Positions 16,501 to 23,927 of a DNA stretch of 42,868 bases are shown here, piece by piece. The translations under genes were made by a program, and so were the position numbers. A model generated the notes under the pieces. The model saw only the letters and a list, made by a program, of their open reading frames with translations. It searched no databases and was not told the DNA's origin. The stretch comes from Olivibacter sp. XZL3 (lineage in GTDB: Bacteria > Bacteroidota > Bacteroidia > Sphingobacteriales > Sphingobacteriaceae), in the NCBI RefSeq assembly GCF_004368405.1, contig NZ_SBJH01000013.1, forward strand, positions 1 to 42,868. Direction: 5' to 3'. Each line of letters opens with the position of its first letter. Position 1 is the first letter of the stretch.

Positions 16501-17058
16501 CAAAATGGTTCCATCGGGCCTGAAGATCGCGATATTATAGGTAATCCACATCCTGATTTCGTTTATTCGCTGGGTATTAATGCGGCATATAAAAACTTCG
16601 ATGTTCAAATGTTTTTTAACGGATCGCAAGGCAACGATTTATACGAAGCTACTCGTTATTTTACCGACTTTGGAACTTTTGCCGGACAGACCAGTACCCG
16701 TTTATTAGACGCCTGGAGTCCGACGAACACAAACAGCATGATTCCCTCAGCTTATCAGGGAGCGTCAGACTTTGAATATGCTTCTTCCAGCTACTATGTG
16801 CAGGACGGAAGCTTTTTCCGGATGAAGAACTTCCAAGTGGGATACAATCTGCCTGTGAAAAAGCTCTTTGGTGCGAACACCGATATTAACAGATTTCGGG
16901 TTTACTTCGGCGTAACGAACTTATTTACCATTACAAACTATACCGGTCTGGATCCGGAAGTTTCGCAGACCAATAGCACGTTCCAGGCATTGGGAGTCGA
17001 CTTTGGGGTTTATCCGGTACCACGTCAGTATATGTTGGGTTTAAATATTGGGTTCTAA
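13540..17058 (+). CDS. SusC/RagA-family TonB-linked outer-membrane transporter with STN domain (locus 1)
   Basis: This outer-membrane active transporter has 1172 residues. A signal peptide covers about 1-39 (ending AEAQG). An STN signalling domain spans about 45-125 (MTLKNFLENLETQSQVKFVY), a carboxypeptidase-regulatory-like domain about 125-205 (IVGRVTDATNNAPLPGVSVL), and a plug about 208-325 (DEVVVTGYSAQRKKDLTGAV, IRIRGYSTINNNDPLYVIDG). A 22-strand-type barrel follows and ends in NIGF. The STN domain marks it as a transducer to the FecR/sigma pair upstream. The downstream susD encodes the binding lid. The substrate is not readable. The plug and barrel are strikingly similar to SusC of locus 3 (for example PVYDIMGNFA, QANKEGTNW, NRKTSDMLYQLPLP), so the two are paralogues. 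Confidence 0.95.
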   Translation: MKKERIIALTKTAMRISFIHALLISVGTLSAYAHTAEAQGALKKTVHITKQRMTLKNFLENLETQSQVKFVYSPSILKSHRIVEVGTLQSNLADVLDEVLVPMDINYKIENEKILLIQNRQELKIVGRVTDATNNAPLPGVSVLVKGSSNGILTDNQGQYTLTVNANDMLVISYVGYTSKEMRVSGGQTTYNISLEPSTSDLDEVVVTGYSAQRKKDLTGAVAVVDVGQLKSQPAASPVEALQGKATGVQIVSDGAPGATPQIRIRGYSTINNNDPLYVIDGVPYEGKLSWLNSNDIESMQVLKDASAASIYGARANNGVVIVTTKKGAPGKTNISLDAYYGVQQARSGAFPEMLTPQQWAENLYQGFRNAGLDPVSAWGRMYGSGDNPVLPDYLLAGGNVGAQITAADVDPSLYNYSRDNSTFYQITQANKEGTNWFKELTHTAPMQSYQISASGGSEDATYVMSGGYFKQQGVVINSGFERFNFRSNTQFSTLNKKLRIGENAQYSYTENYGIGANVNTSGDYQGEGSVLGFAYRIQNIIPVYDIMGNFAGSRGGALGNGENPVAISYRAKDDKSKSNTFFGNAFAEYDIIEGLTLRTSFGLRYENWGSINITYPNPEFQEGSFNNALEENQGYNTEWTWTNTLNYKPTLGEDHSLNVLLGTEAFKSRSRQLTGGRNNFFILSSLDYLYLSQGSSNISNNSEGDVGSLFSLFGKADYAFMDRYLLSLTVRRDGSSNFGPDNLYGVFPSASAAWRISQEEFLKDASWLSDLKFRAGYGVTGNQRIPTFQYLNRFSSTIAQSSYPMGGSSFVTGIYQNAYNNQNIKWEEVKSLNLGVDFTLWNGDFDGSFDWYNRKTSDMLYQLPLPAIAIGLGTSPYVNVGDMQNKGVELSLGYHYGRSQQKPFTLDVTANISRNVNEVVSLAPSVTQQVYGNFRSLQTTILREGAPFGSFYGYNMIGIYQNEEDLANSASYSGARVGGPKYADIDQNGSIGPEDRDIIGNPHPDFVYSLGINAAYKNFDVQMFFNGSQGNDLYEATRYFTDFGTFAGQTSTRLLDAWSPTNTNSMIPSAYQGASDFEYASSSYYVQDGSFFRMKNFQVGYNLPVKKLFGANTDINRFRVYFGVTNLFTITNYTGLDPEVSQTNSTFQALGVDFGVYPVPRQYMLGLNIGF

Positions 17059-17118
17059 TAATTGATGTTTCTGATGATGTTTGTCAGCTATCAGATAAAA
17101 AACAAAAAACGTATTCCG

Positions 17119-18831
17119 ATGAAAAAGAATAAAATTGCGATATTAATAGGTGTCTCCTTCTTAGCGTTGAGCTCTTGTAGCAAATCCTTTTTGGAAAAAG
17201 TTCCACAAGGTCAGTTATCAGACCCGCAAGTAGTGAGCAGTGAAGGGGTAGAGGGTTTGTTAGTGGGTGCCTACGCGCTCCTGAACGGTAATCAGGATGG
17301 TACTTGGGGTAATTATGGATCGGCGCCGAGCCAATGGCTATTTGGAGAAGTGGCTTCCGACAACGCACATAAAGGAAGTGACGGCTCGGACCAACCCAAT
17401 ATGAACCTGATTGAGGTGTATCAGCCTACCAGTACGAATGACAACCTTTCGGTTTTGTGGACCCGTTATTATGAAGGGATTGCTAGATGTAATAATACCC
17501 TTCGCGTGTTAGCCGCTGATCAGGCGGGCGGACAAACGGTAAGTGCAGAAAGGGCCGTTCAAATACAGGCTGAAGCACGTATGTTACGGGCTCATTATTA
17601 TTTTTTCCTGGTGAGGGTATTTAAGAATATTCCCTATGTAGACGAAAATACGCCTGCCGACGAAGCAAAGACGAAGCCTAATGACACGGATGTATATCCC
17701 ATGATTTTGGCGGATCTGCAATTTGCCACTGAAAACCTGCCGGTAGAAAAAATAAACGGACAGGTTGGCCGGGTCGATAAGATGGCTGCTGAAGCCTATT
17801 TGGGTAAAGTATTGTTGTATCAAAAGCAATATGCGGAGGCCTTGCAGCATTTTACTACGGTAATGGCGGGAAAAGATATCACAGCGATGCCTTATCAGGA
17901 TAATTTTGATGTAACAACTGAAAACGGTCCTGAATCTATTTTTGCTGTACAGCACGCCATTAGTCCGGACGGAACTGGCGACAACGCCAACGTGGGCGAT
18001 ATGCTAAGTGGACTTTACGGAACTTCACCCGTGGGATGTTGCGGTTTCTTCCAGCCAACCATCGACTTGGTTAATTCCTTTAAAGTGGATGCCAATGGTT
18101 TGCCTTATTTGGACGGATCCTACCGTACAGATCCCTACGTGTCGGATTTTGGGTTAAGCGGCAGCGCCAAAACCAATTACGCCGTAAACGTAAATCTGCG
18201 TTTTGATCCCCGGTTGGACTATACCGTTGGAAGGCGTGGCGTTCCTTATCTCGACTACGGTACCATGCCTGGTGATCCGTGGATTCGTCTGGCAAGTTAT
18301 GCGGGACCTTTTGTTGGTAAGAAGAATCAGGTGCCGGTTGCGCAGTTTCCGTCGCATACGGTGTCGGGTGCAGCCTATATCAATGACTTAAACGTGAATT
18401 TAATCCGCTTGGCCGATGTTGTTTTAATGGCAGCTGAATGTCAGGTGGAATTGGGCAACTTAAGTGAAGCGCTGCGCTTGGTGAATTCCGTTAGAGCGAG
18501 GGCCGCTACCTTACCTCCCATTACGATAGGGGAAACCCCGGCGGCTAATTACGACGTTAAACCTTATCCTTCCTTTCCTAGTGTCGAATATGCCCGGAAT
18601 GCCGTGCGCTTTGAACGTCGATTGGAACTGGCGATGGAAGGTCATCGGTTTTTCGACTTAGTCCGATGGGGCGTTGCTAAACAGGTGCTGGAAAGTTACT
18701 CCGGGTTTGAGGGCGGATTTTTACAGTCTTACCGTAATTTGACCTTCGATTCCCGAAACGAATATTTTCCTATACCGCAAGATCAGATTGATCAAAGTAG
18801 TGGAACGCTGAAGCAGAACGAGGGCTATTGA
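17119..18831 (+). CDS. SusD/RagB-family nutrient-binding outer-membrane lipoprotein (locus 1)
   Basis: This surface lipoprotein forms the lid of the SusC channel and binds the ligand. I choose ATG 17119 (MKKNKIAILIGVSFLALSSC), which gives a clean lipoprotein signal with the lipobox LSSC. An upstream in-frame ATG at 17062 would add 19 polar residues. The length from this start is 570 residues. Typical SusD features are the TPR-like N-terminal half (AEARMLRAHYYFFLVRVFKNIPYVDE) and the C-terminal block NAVRFERRLELAMEGHRFFDLVRW. A vicinal cysteine pair at 307-308 (VGCCGFFQP) is shared with SusD of locus 3 but not with locus 2. It follows susC after 60 bases and is clearly co-transcribed. The terminator at 18847-18890 ends the operon. 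Confidence 0.95.
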   Translation: MKKNKIAILIGVSFLALSSCSKSFLEKVPQGQLSDPQVVSSEGVEGLLVGAYALLNGNQDGTWGNYGSAPSQWLFGEVASDNAHKGSDGSDQPNMNLIEVYQPTSTNDNLSVLWTRYYEGIARCNNTLRVLAADQAGGQTVSAERAVQIQAEARMLRAHYYFFLVRVFKNIPYVDENTPADEAKTKPNDTDVYPMILADLQFATENLPVEKINGQVGRVDKMAAEAYLGKVLLYQKQYAEALQHFTTVMAGKDITAMPYQDNFDVTTENGPESIFAVQHAISPDGTGDNANVGDMLSGLYGTSPVGCCGFFQPTIDLVNSFKVDANGLPYLDGSYRTDPYVSDFGLSGSAKTNYAVNVNLRFDPRLDYTVGRRGVPYLDYGTMPGDPWIRLASYAGPFVGKKNQVPVAQFPSHTVSGAAYINDLNVNLIRLADVVLMAAECQVELGNLSEALRLVNSVRARAATLPPITIGETPAANYDVKPYPSFPSVEYARNAVRFERRLELAMEGHRFFDLVRWGVAKQVLESYSGFEGGFLQSYRNLTFDSRNEYFPIPQDQIDQSSGTLKQNEGY

Positions 18832-18846
18832 TTCCTTTTTCGCGTT

Positions 18847-18890
18847 AATGAAAGGGCTGTTTCTATCTCAGAAGCAGCTCTTTCATTTTA
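18847..18890 (+). terminator. Terminator of susCD locus 1
   Basis: Arms 18847-18864 and 18870-18887 (aatgaaagggctgtttct and its near complement, with two G-U pairs) surround a 5-base loop and end in a T-rich stretch, shortly after the susD stop. Confidence 0.85.
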
Positions 18891-18904
18891 ATGCTGCCCT
18901 CAAA

Positions 18905-19058
18905 TTAAACCCAGAATACGCATTAGCTCAATGAAATGTTCGTTTTCAGAGGCCAGAAAGAACCTTCTGTACGAAACTTGTAATTCGTTTGCATGCCTGC
19001 ATGAAGGTTTTCGATCATTCCCTTTCGTTTTAATTCCTAACGCGTAATCTGGATTAAA
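18905..19058. repeat. Inverted-repeat intergenic element, copy B
   Basis: The left end starts with the same 26 bases as copy A (TTAAACCCAGAATACG and on to agctca). The right end (cctaacgcgtaatctggattaaa) is its imperfect reverse complement. The interior is longer than in copy A and shares atgaaatg, gcatgcctg-type and gatcattccctttcg segments with it. An open minus-strand frame that begins in the UMF1 gene's 5' flank and crosses most of the element is not gene-like. Confidence 0.7.
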
Positions 19059-19069
19059 AAAAGAAATAG

Positions 19070-19077
19070 TAGGTTTG
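19070..19077 (+). promoter_or_regulatory. -7 element of the UMF1-type transporter gene
   Basis: TAGGTTTG fits TAnnTTTG and lies directly after repeat copy B, so the upstream promoter half would be in the repeat's end. A start near 19084 excludes the in-frame GTG at 19080 and favours ATG 19098. Confidence 0.5.
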
Positions 19078-19097
19078 TAGTGACGCAAATTGTTTTG

Positions 19098-20417
19098 ATG
19101 AAAAAAAACGATAAATCAACCATTAGGGCTTGGGCGATGTTCGATTGGTCGAACTCTGCTTATAATTTAGTGATTACTTCTACTATTTTTCCAGCCTATT
19201 ATACGGCTATTACGACTAGTCAGGACAAGGGGGATGTGGTCGGTTTTTTTGGATTCCAATTTATCAATACCGCCTTGGCGAACTATTCGCTTGCTTTTGC
19301 TTACCTCGTGATGGCCCTGGTACTTCCCATACTTTCTGCAATTGCCGATAACCGGGGGAACAAAAAGTCTTTTATGAAAGGCTTTACTTATATGGGGAGT
19401 TTTGCCTGTATTGGTCTGTTCTTCTTTAAGATTGAAACCTTGGAGTGGGGTATTATTTGCAGTACACTTGCCGCTATGGGCTATATAGGCGGCGTACTTT
19501 TCAACAACTCTTATTTACCGGAAATCGCCAGTATTGATGAGCAGGACCGCGTAAGTGCACAGGGCTTCGCTTATGGCTATATCGGAAGTGTTTTATTGCA
19601 AATTATTTGTTTCGTATTTGTCCTTAAACCGGAATGGTTTGGTATTCAGGACGCCACTTTCGCTCCGCGTCTCTCTTTTTTATTGGTTGGGCTCTGGTGG
19701 ATGGGCTTTTCTCAAATACCTTTTAAAAAGCTGCCATCAGGGAAAGCTAATGCTAAGCCGTCTAAACACAATGTTTTTAAGAGCGGTTTTACAGAGTTGA
19801 GGAGCGTTTGGACGAAAATCAGCAGATTAAGCAGCCTTAAAAGGTTTTTAGGGGCTTTCTTTTTCTATGCCATGGGCGTACAAACAACGATGTTGGTGGC
19901 TGCCGCTTTTGGCGAGAAAATACTGCGGTTAGGAGCATCAAAATTAATTGTTACGATCTTGATTATTCAGCTCGTAGCGATCTTAGGCGCTTTTTTAATG
20001 TCCGCTTTAGCCAAAAGAATGGGCAATATACAGGTCCTGCTCATTGTCGTGTTATTATGGATCATTGTATGTGTTAGTGCATATGTAATACAAACAGAAA
20101 TGCAGTTCTATATGCTGGCGGCGCTGGTAGGTCTGATCATGGGTGGGATTCAATCGTTGTCGAGATCTACTTATTCCAAATTAATACCGGCAGATGAAAC
20201 GGATACCACTGCGTTTTTCAGTTTTTACGATGTAACGGAAAAACTCGCCATTGTTGTTGGTTTATTCTTTTTTGCTTTTATCGAAGAACAAACGAAGAAT
20301 ATCCGCTATTCCGCTTTATCCCTAGCTTTGTTCTTTGCGATAGGATTATTTTTTTTAATTCGCTTACTTCGGCAGCATAATAAAGAGAAGGGGTCATTAA
20401 ATTCGTACGTTGGTTAA
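19098..20417 (+). CDS. MFS transporter, UMF1/Atg22-like family
   Basis: This is an inner-membrane transporter of the major facilitator superfamily with about 12 hydrophobic helices and 439 residues from the ATG at 19098 (MKKNDKSTIRAWAMFDWSNS). The N-terminal motif AWAMFDWSNSAYNLVITSTIFP, the loop ADNRGNKKSF and the later GGIQSLSRSTYSKLIP are characteristic of the UMF1 (ATG22-like) group. The substrate in bacteria is unknown; the fungal relative Atg22 exports amino acids from the vacuole. It stands alone after repeat copy B, and its stop is three bases before the inverted-repeat element at 20420. Confidence 0.88.
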   Translation: MKKNDKSTIRAWAMFDWSNSAYNLVITSTIFPAYYTAITTSQDKGDVVGFFGFQFINTALANYSLAFAYLVMALVLPILSAIADNRGNKKSFMKGFTYMGSFACIGLFFFKIETLEWGIICSTLAAMGYIGGVLFNNSYLPEIASIDEQDRVSAQGFAYGYIGSVLLQIICFVFVLKPEWFGIQDATFAPRLSFLLVGLWWMGFSQIPFKKLPSGKANAKPSKHNVFKSGFTELRSVWTKISRLSSLKRFLGAFFFYAMGVQTTMLVAAAFGEKILRLGASKLIVTILIIQLVAILGAFLMSALAKRMGNIQVLLIVVLLWIIVCVSAYVIQTEMQFYMLAALVGLIMGGIQSLSRSTYSKLIPADETDTTAFFSFYDVTEKLAIVVGLFFFAFIEEQTKNIRYSALSLALFFAIGLFFLIRLLRQHNKEKGSLNSYVG

Positions 20418-20419
20418 AG

Positions 20420-20881
20420 GAAGGTTTTTTTTAAGTTAATTTTTATTGTCGCTTTGGCTTGATCCAAACCGACGCAAAGATCAAGGCTGTCTGGTTCTCG
20501 CTAAAAATTCGGTCCCAACCCACCGTTCTGCGGAGCCGCCCTGACGCCCAATTCCTTCCCTTCGCTTTTTCGCAGAACGCTTTTTCTCGCCCTTCTAACC
20601 GAATTTCTTTACGCTCACCCTAGAAGGCCATCATTCCTCAAGCACCATAGCCCCGTTGCAATGGTCGTTCCGAAACGCTTAAACGGCCTTGGAGGATACT
20701 GACGCAACGAGCAGGAAAGCATGGGTACCATCGCTCATGTTGCAATATCCAAGCGGATTGAGGAAGTGAAACGGCTCCAATACGCGCCATGAATGCTTTG
20801 CCATCAGTTGCAAAGTGGCCTACAAAGCCTTGATTTTTGTTCAACTTTTGATCAAGCAAAAGTTGATAAAAAAAACCTTCT
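20420..20881. repeat. Non-coding element bounded by long imperfect inverted repeats
   Basis: The left end (20420-20490) and the reverse complement of the right end (20822-20881) align over about 60-70 bases. Both start gaaggtttttttta, continue GCTTTGGCTTGATC versus CTTTTGCTTGATC, and end in AAArATCAAGGCT. The interior of about 330 bases has no convincing gene: the minus-strand frame at 20638-20895 has no recognisable protein features and runs through the right repeat. It looks like a MITE-like or structured intergenic element. The rest of the gap (20882-20976) holds only the promoter of the next gene. Confidence 0.6.
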
Positions 20882-20952
20882 ATTAAAATAAACAATCTAA
20901 GCTCCTACCTGTCTTAACTAAGCCATCATAGCACCTGTCAAAAACAATTACT

Positions 20953-20960
20953 ACCTTTGA
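20953..20960 (+). promoter_or_regulatory. -7 element of the Fe-S protein gene
   Basis: TACCTTTG matches TAnnTTTG and lies 16 bases before the ATG at 20977. No clear -33 TTG is seen. Confidence 0.5.
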
Positions 20961-20976
20961 AAATAAATGAATACCT

Positions 20977-21705
20977 ATGCAAGTGGACTTATTTATACCC
21001 TGTTTTATAGACCAACTGTATCCAACAACAGCTTTTAACACGATGAAGGTGTTGGAAAAGGCGGGGTGTAAAGTGAATTATAATCCAGAACAGACCTGTT
21101 GTGGGCAGCCTGCCTATAATGCGGGATTTTGGGATGAGGCTAAGCTCGTCGGTAATAAATTCCTCGATGACTTCGTTGATGCTAAATATATTGTTTCTCC
21201 GTCGGCTTCCTGTACGGGTATGGTGAAGAATGCTTACAATGATCTATTTACCAATTCGATGGTGCATAACCAATGCCGTAGCATTCAATCGAGTATCCAC
21301 GAGCTTTCTGATTTTTTAGTAAACATCATAAAGAAAGACTATTTCGGAGCCGAATTGGAAGGCAGGGCGGTTTATCACGACTCCTGCTCGGCTTTGCGCG
21401 AATGCCGGATTAAGGAGGAACCTCGTCAGCTGCTGGCTAATGTAGACGGACTGGAACTTGTCGCCATGCGTGATCAGGACACTTGTTGTGGCTTTGGTGG
21501 GACTTTTGCTGTGAAGTTTCAAGGGATTTCCTCGGCCATGGCCGAACAGAAGGTAAATAATGCCTTGGCGATGGACGCCAATTACATTATTTCGACGGAT
21601 GCGTCCTGCCTGCTACACTTACAGGCCTATATTGATAAACAAAATCTCCCCATAAAAGCCATGCATTTGGCCGACGTGTTGGCTAACGGATGGGGAAATG
21701 TATGA
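20977..21705 (+). CDS. CCG-domain Fe-S oxidoreductase subunit, LutA/YkgE family
   Basis: This 242-residue protein has two cysteine-rich CCG domains. The first has IPCF near residue 9 and TCCGQPAYNAG with Cys41-Cys42; the second has YHDSCSALRE and DTCCGFGGTF with a cysteine pair near residues 170-171. This is the LutA/YkgE architecture, whose best-known member works with LutB and LutC in L-lactate oxidation and relates to heterodisulfide-reductase and glycolate-oxidase subunits. No lutB or lutC is adjacent, so a lactate role is unproven. The protein is probably cytoplasmic and binds an iron-sulfur cluster. It is monocistronic, with a promoter at 20953 and a tRNA gene following. Confidence 0.88.
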   Translation: MQVDLFIPCFIDQLYPTTAFNTMKVLEKAGCKVNYNPEQTCCGQPAYNAGFWDEAKLVGNKFLDDFVDAKYIVSPSASCTGMVKNAYNDLFTNSMVHNQCRSIQSSIHELSDFLVNIIKKDYFGAELEGRAVYHDSCSALRECRIKEEPRQLLANVDGLELVAMRDQDTCCGFGGTFAVKFQGISSAMAEQKVNNALAMDANYIISTDASCLLHLQAYIDKQNLPIKAMHLADVLANGWGNV

Positions 21706-21776
21706 CTATACTCTGTTTTTTGCAAGAAGTAAATAAAGCGGAGAAACTAAAGCGAGCTGTTAATTGTAAAAAGAAC

Positions 21777-21808
21777 TTGACAAGTAGGCCTTCTTCGTAT
21801 TATTTTTG
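21777..21808 (+). promoter_or_regulatory. Promoter of the tRNA-Thr gene
   Basis: TTG at 21777-21779 and TATTTTTG at 21801-21808 have the Bacteroidota spacing. The tRNA starts 10 bases after the -7 element. Confidence 0.6.
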
Positions 21809-21818
21809 CTTTGCAAAA

Positions 21819-21891
21819 GCCGACGTAGCTCAGCTGGTAGAGCAACGCACTCGTAACGCGTAGGTCGCAGGTTCGATCCCCGTCGTCGGCT
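21819..21891 (+). tRNA. tRNA-Thr (anticodon CGT)
   Basis: A full cloverleaf of 73 bases can be drawn. The 7-bp acceptor stem is perfect (GCCGACG with CGTCGGC), the D-stem is GCTC/GAGC, the anticodon loop CTCGTAA gives CGU for ACG codons, the T-loop is TTCGATC and the discriminator is U. The CCA end is not encoded. Two A-C mismatches are present: one closes the anticodon loop (positions 31-39), the other is in the middle of the T-stem (51-63). A T-run at 21894-21898 acts as terminator. The tRNA creates false open frames on the opposite strand. Confidence 0.93.
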
Positions 21892-22020
21892 CTTTTTAAT
21901 GTCAGCAAATGCCTGTTCGCTTCTTGCGGGTCAAAAAATAAGCCGCTATAATATTCCACAAGAATAGAAGAACTTTCTTCTTTTTTTTCTAAATTGCCTA
22001 CCTATACAAACCAATAAATC

Positions 22021-22923
22021 ATGAGTAATAGAAGAGAATTCTTAAAGCAAATGGGGGCAGGAGCTTTAGGCCTTACCGCTTTATCTAATTTACCGCTGGA
22101 CCTTTTTGCGTCTTCGAAAGGGAAGTACTTTTTTGATATCTCCTTAGCACAATGGTCTTTGCACAGAACGCTATTCGGTAAACAAATGGACAATTTGGAC
22201 TTCGCGGAAACAGCGGCAAAGAAATATGGCATTTTCGCCGTCGAGTATGTAAACCAGTTTTTTAAGGATAAGGCGAATGATCAAACGTACCTTAAGGAGA
22301 TGTTAAAACGATCGAAAGATAATGGCGTGAAGAATGTACTGATCATGATTGACGGGGAAGGAAGTTTGGGCGCACCGGATGATGCAGAACGGAAGACAGC
22401 CGTGGAGAATCATTATAAATGGGTAGAGGCTGCTAAGTTCTTAGGATGCCATGCTATCCGGGTAAATGCGGCAGGCAAAGGATCGGAGGAAGAGGTGAAA
22501 AGTGCGGCAGTGGATGGTTTAGGGACGTTAAGCGAGTTTGCTGCCAAACATAAAATCAATGTCATTGTGGAGAATCATGGCGGCATGTCTTCAGACGGGC
22601 AATGGTTAAGTGCTGTTTTGAAGCAAGTGGGAAAGAAAAATTGTGGAAGTCTTCCGGATTTCGGTAATTTTTATGAATACGATCGCTATCAGGGGGTTAC
22701 GGATTTAATGCCATTCGCCAAAGGGGTGAGTGCTAAAACCCATGATTTCGACAATGACGGCAATGAATCTCAGATTGACTATTTGCGCATGATGCAGATT
22801 GTGAAGGACGCTGGCTATAAGGGATATGTGGGTATAGAGTACGAGGGAAGCAAGCTGAGCGAAGACGAGGGGATAAAGAAAACGAAACAATTACTTGATA
22901 AAGTCGGAGCTTCTTTGAGCTAA
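22021..22923 (+). CDS. Tat-exported sugar isomerase/epimerase-like TIM-barrel protein
   Basis: The protein has 300 residues. The N-terminus [22 protein letters not shown] is a twin-arginine signal, so the protein is folded in the cytoplasm and exported to the periplasm. The rest fits the xylose-isomerase-like TIM barrel (AP endonuclease 2 family): [40 protein letters not shown] and [16 protein letters not shown], with Glu, His and Asp residues that could bind a divalent metal. Related Bacteroidota proteins often accompany Gfo/Idh/MocA and DUF1080 proteins in sugar oxidation clusters; here the nearest such pair is 15 kb away. It is monocistronic, preceded by the tRNA and followed by a terminator at 22949-22986. 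The exact reaction is unknown. Confidence 0.88.
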   Translation: MSNRREFLKQMGAGALGLTALSNLPLDLFASSKGKYFFDISLAQWSLHRTLFGKQMDNLDFAETAAKKYGIFAVEYVNQFFKDKANDQTYLKEMLKRSKDNGVKNVLIMIDGEGSLGAPDDAERKTAVENHYKWVEAAKFLGCHAIRVNAAGKGSEEEVKSAAVDGLGTLSEFAAKHKINVIVENHGGMSSDGQWLSAVLKQVGKKNCGSLPDFGNFYEYDRYQGVTDLMPFAKGVSAKTHDFDNDGNESQIDYLRMMQIVKDAGYKGYVGIEYEGSKLSEDEGIKKTKQLLDKVGASLS

Positions 22924-22948
22924 GTCCGCTTATCCAGACGTATATCGA

Positions 22949-22986
22949 AGATGCTTTCTGGTGCTAATCAGAAAGTATCTTTTTTG
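22949..22986 (+). terminator. Terminator after the TIM-barrel gene
   Basis: AGATGCTTTCTG (22949-22960) pairs with CAGAAAGTATCT (22969-22980) with one G-U pair, followed by six T. Confidence 0.9.
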
Positions 22987-23080
22987 AATAAAGCTTTCGG
23001 TGTCCTTGAACGAAGAGCTCCATTTACGTATCGTTAACCAATTAATAAAAACATAACCTTAATATAATATGGGAGGTTTT

Positions 23081-23109
23081 TTTGTTTACTATTTTGGCCA
23101 AATATTTTG
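23081..23109 (+). promoter_or_regulatory. Possible promoter of the second ECF sigma gene with internal palindrome
   Basis: TTTG at 23081-23084 and TATTTTG at 23103-23109 are 18 bases apart, a slightly short form of the Bacteroidota pattern. The spacer contains the perfect 10-base palindrome TTTGGCCAAA (23093-23102), a possible operator. This is weaker than the promoter of the first sigma gene. Confidence 0.35.
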
Positions 23110-23148
23110 TCAAACTGTTTGATGTGACGGTCGAACTTTGTTTCAGAG

Positions 23149-23745
23149 ATGGATAATCTAAAAGAACGTACGTGTTGGAAAGCATTTATCAATGGTAATG
23201 ACAGCGCTTTTGAAACTCTTTATAAGCGCTATGCAGATCGGCTTTTCGCTTTCGGTATGAAATATCATTCCGATGGCGATGTGATCAAAGATTGTTTACA
23301 CGATCTCTTTATAAACCTTTTTCATTACCGTAGTAATTTGAACCCGAACGCGAATCCGCTTTCTTACCTTTTTACTGCTTTGAGAAACAATATTTTAGCG
23401 CGAGTAAGGAGAAATTACAGAGATCAAGCATTGATAGAGCGATTGGAATACACTTTTGATCTGGAATGGAGTGCCGAAGCTACGTGGATTAAAAAAGAGG
23501 AAGACAGACTGCTTGTTACTAAAGTTCAACAACTGATCAAGCGCTTGCCTGCGCGGCAAAGAGAAATTATCTACCTAAAATTTAATGAAGAGCTTTCTTA
23601 TGAAGAAATAGCCAATATGCTCGACGTTTCAGTAGCGACCTGCCGTACCTTGGTATATCGTGCTATCAAGCAATTAAGAGAAGATATAGAAGAGGTTCCT
23701 TTGGCACAGGTATTCTGTCTCCTGATATCCCTTGCCCGTTGTTAG
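23149..23745 (+). CDS. ECF-type RNA polymerase sigma-70 factor (locus 2)
   Basis: This 198-residue sigma factor presumably drives the SusCD genes of locus 2. Region 2 is at about residues 18-85 (DSAFETLYKRYADRLFAFGM, CLHDLFINLFHYR) and region 4 at about 130-180 (LPARQREIIYLKFNEELSYE, ATCRTLVYRAIKQLRED). The C-terminus (VPLAQVFCLLISLARC) is hydrophobic, shorter than in the locus 1 sigma factor. It is followed by fecR and by a SusC with an STN domain. The stop codon adjoins a degenerate heptad array and half of the inverted-repeat element seen in locus 1. Confidence 0.92.
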   Translation: MDNLKERTCWKAFINGNDSAFETLYKRYADRLFAFGMKYHSDGDVIKDCLHDLFINLFHYRSNLNPNANPLSYLFTALRNNILARVRRNYRDQALIERLEYTFDLEWSAEATWIKKEEDRLLVTKVQQLIKRLPARQREIIYLKFNEELSYEEIANMLDVSVATCRTLVYRAIKQLREDIEEVPLAQVFCLLISLARC

Positions 23746-23756
23746 TATTCGTTACT

Positions 23757-23791
23757 AGTTATCAGTTTCCAGTTGTGAGTTACCGGTTGTC
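23757..23791 (+). repeat. Heptad-period array after the second sigma gene
   Basis: Five 7-base units in phase: agttatc, agtttcc, agttgtg, agttacc, ggttgtc. This is the same series as 42661-42751 and 2251-2278. Confidence 0.6.
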
Positions 23792-23799
23792 AGCGGCTG

Positions 23800-23831
23800 G
23801 TTTAATTCCTAAAGCGTAATCTGGGTTAAAC
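23800..23831. repeat. Inverted-repeat intergenic element, copy C (right end only)
   Basis: Only one terminus is present: tttaattcctaaagcg followed by taatctgggttaaa. It matches the right end of copies A and B. Like copy A it lies between an ECF sigma gene and its fecR. The remaining gap to fecR is a T/A-rich stretch without clear signals. Confidence 0.6.
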
Positions 23832-23927
23832 TTTTGCACTTTTTCCTTTTCCACTTTTTTCAAAAAAAACAGAAAATCCAGTCTATAAAAACCAACCTTT
23901 TTACTCTTACCTATAAACGGCATATTA

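Noticed and set aside
13500-17058. Numerous minus-strand frames of 60-120 codons opposite the susC and susD genes
   Set aside because: They are shadows of strongly coding plus-strand genes, without recognisable features or start context.
18900-19088. Minus-strand frame containing NPDYALGIK
   Set aside because: The same peptide arises at 23780-24055 because both cross the same intergenic repeat end; it reflects the repeat, not a gene.
19080-19097. GTG start for the UMF1-type transporter
   Set aside because: It sits three bases after the -7 element, upstream of the probable transcription start; ATG 19098 fits the family better.
20638-20895. 85-codon minus-strand frame
   Set aside because: It lies within the inverted-repeat-bounded element, runs into its right repeat and resembles no protein that I know.
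21747-21959. Minus-strand open frame across the tRNA gene
   Set aside because: It is the translation of the complementary strand of the tRNA-Thr, with no start context and no protein character elsewhere.
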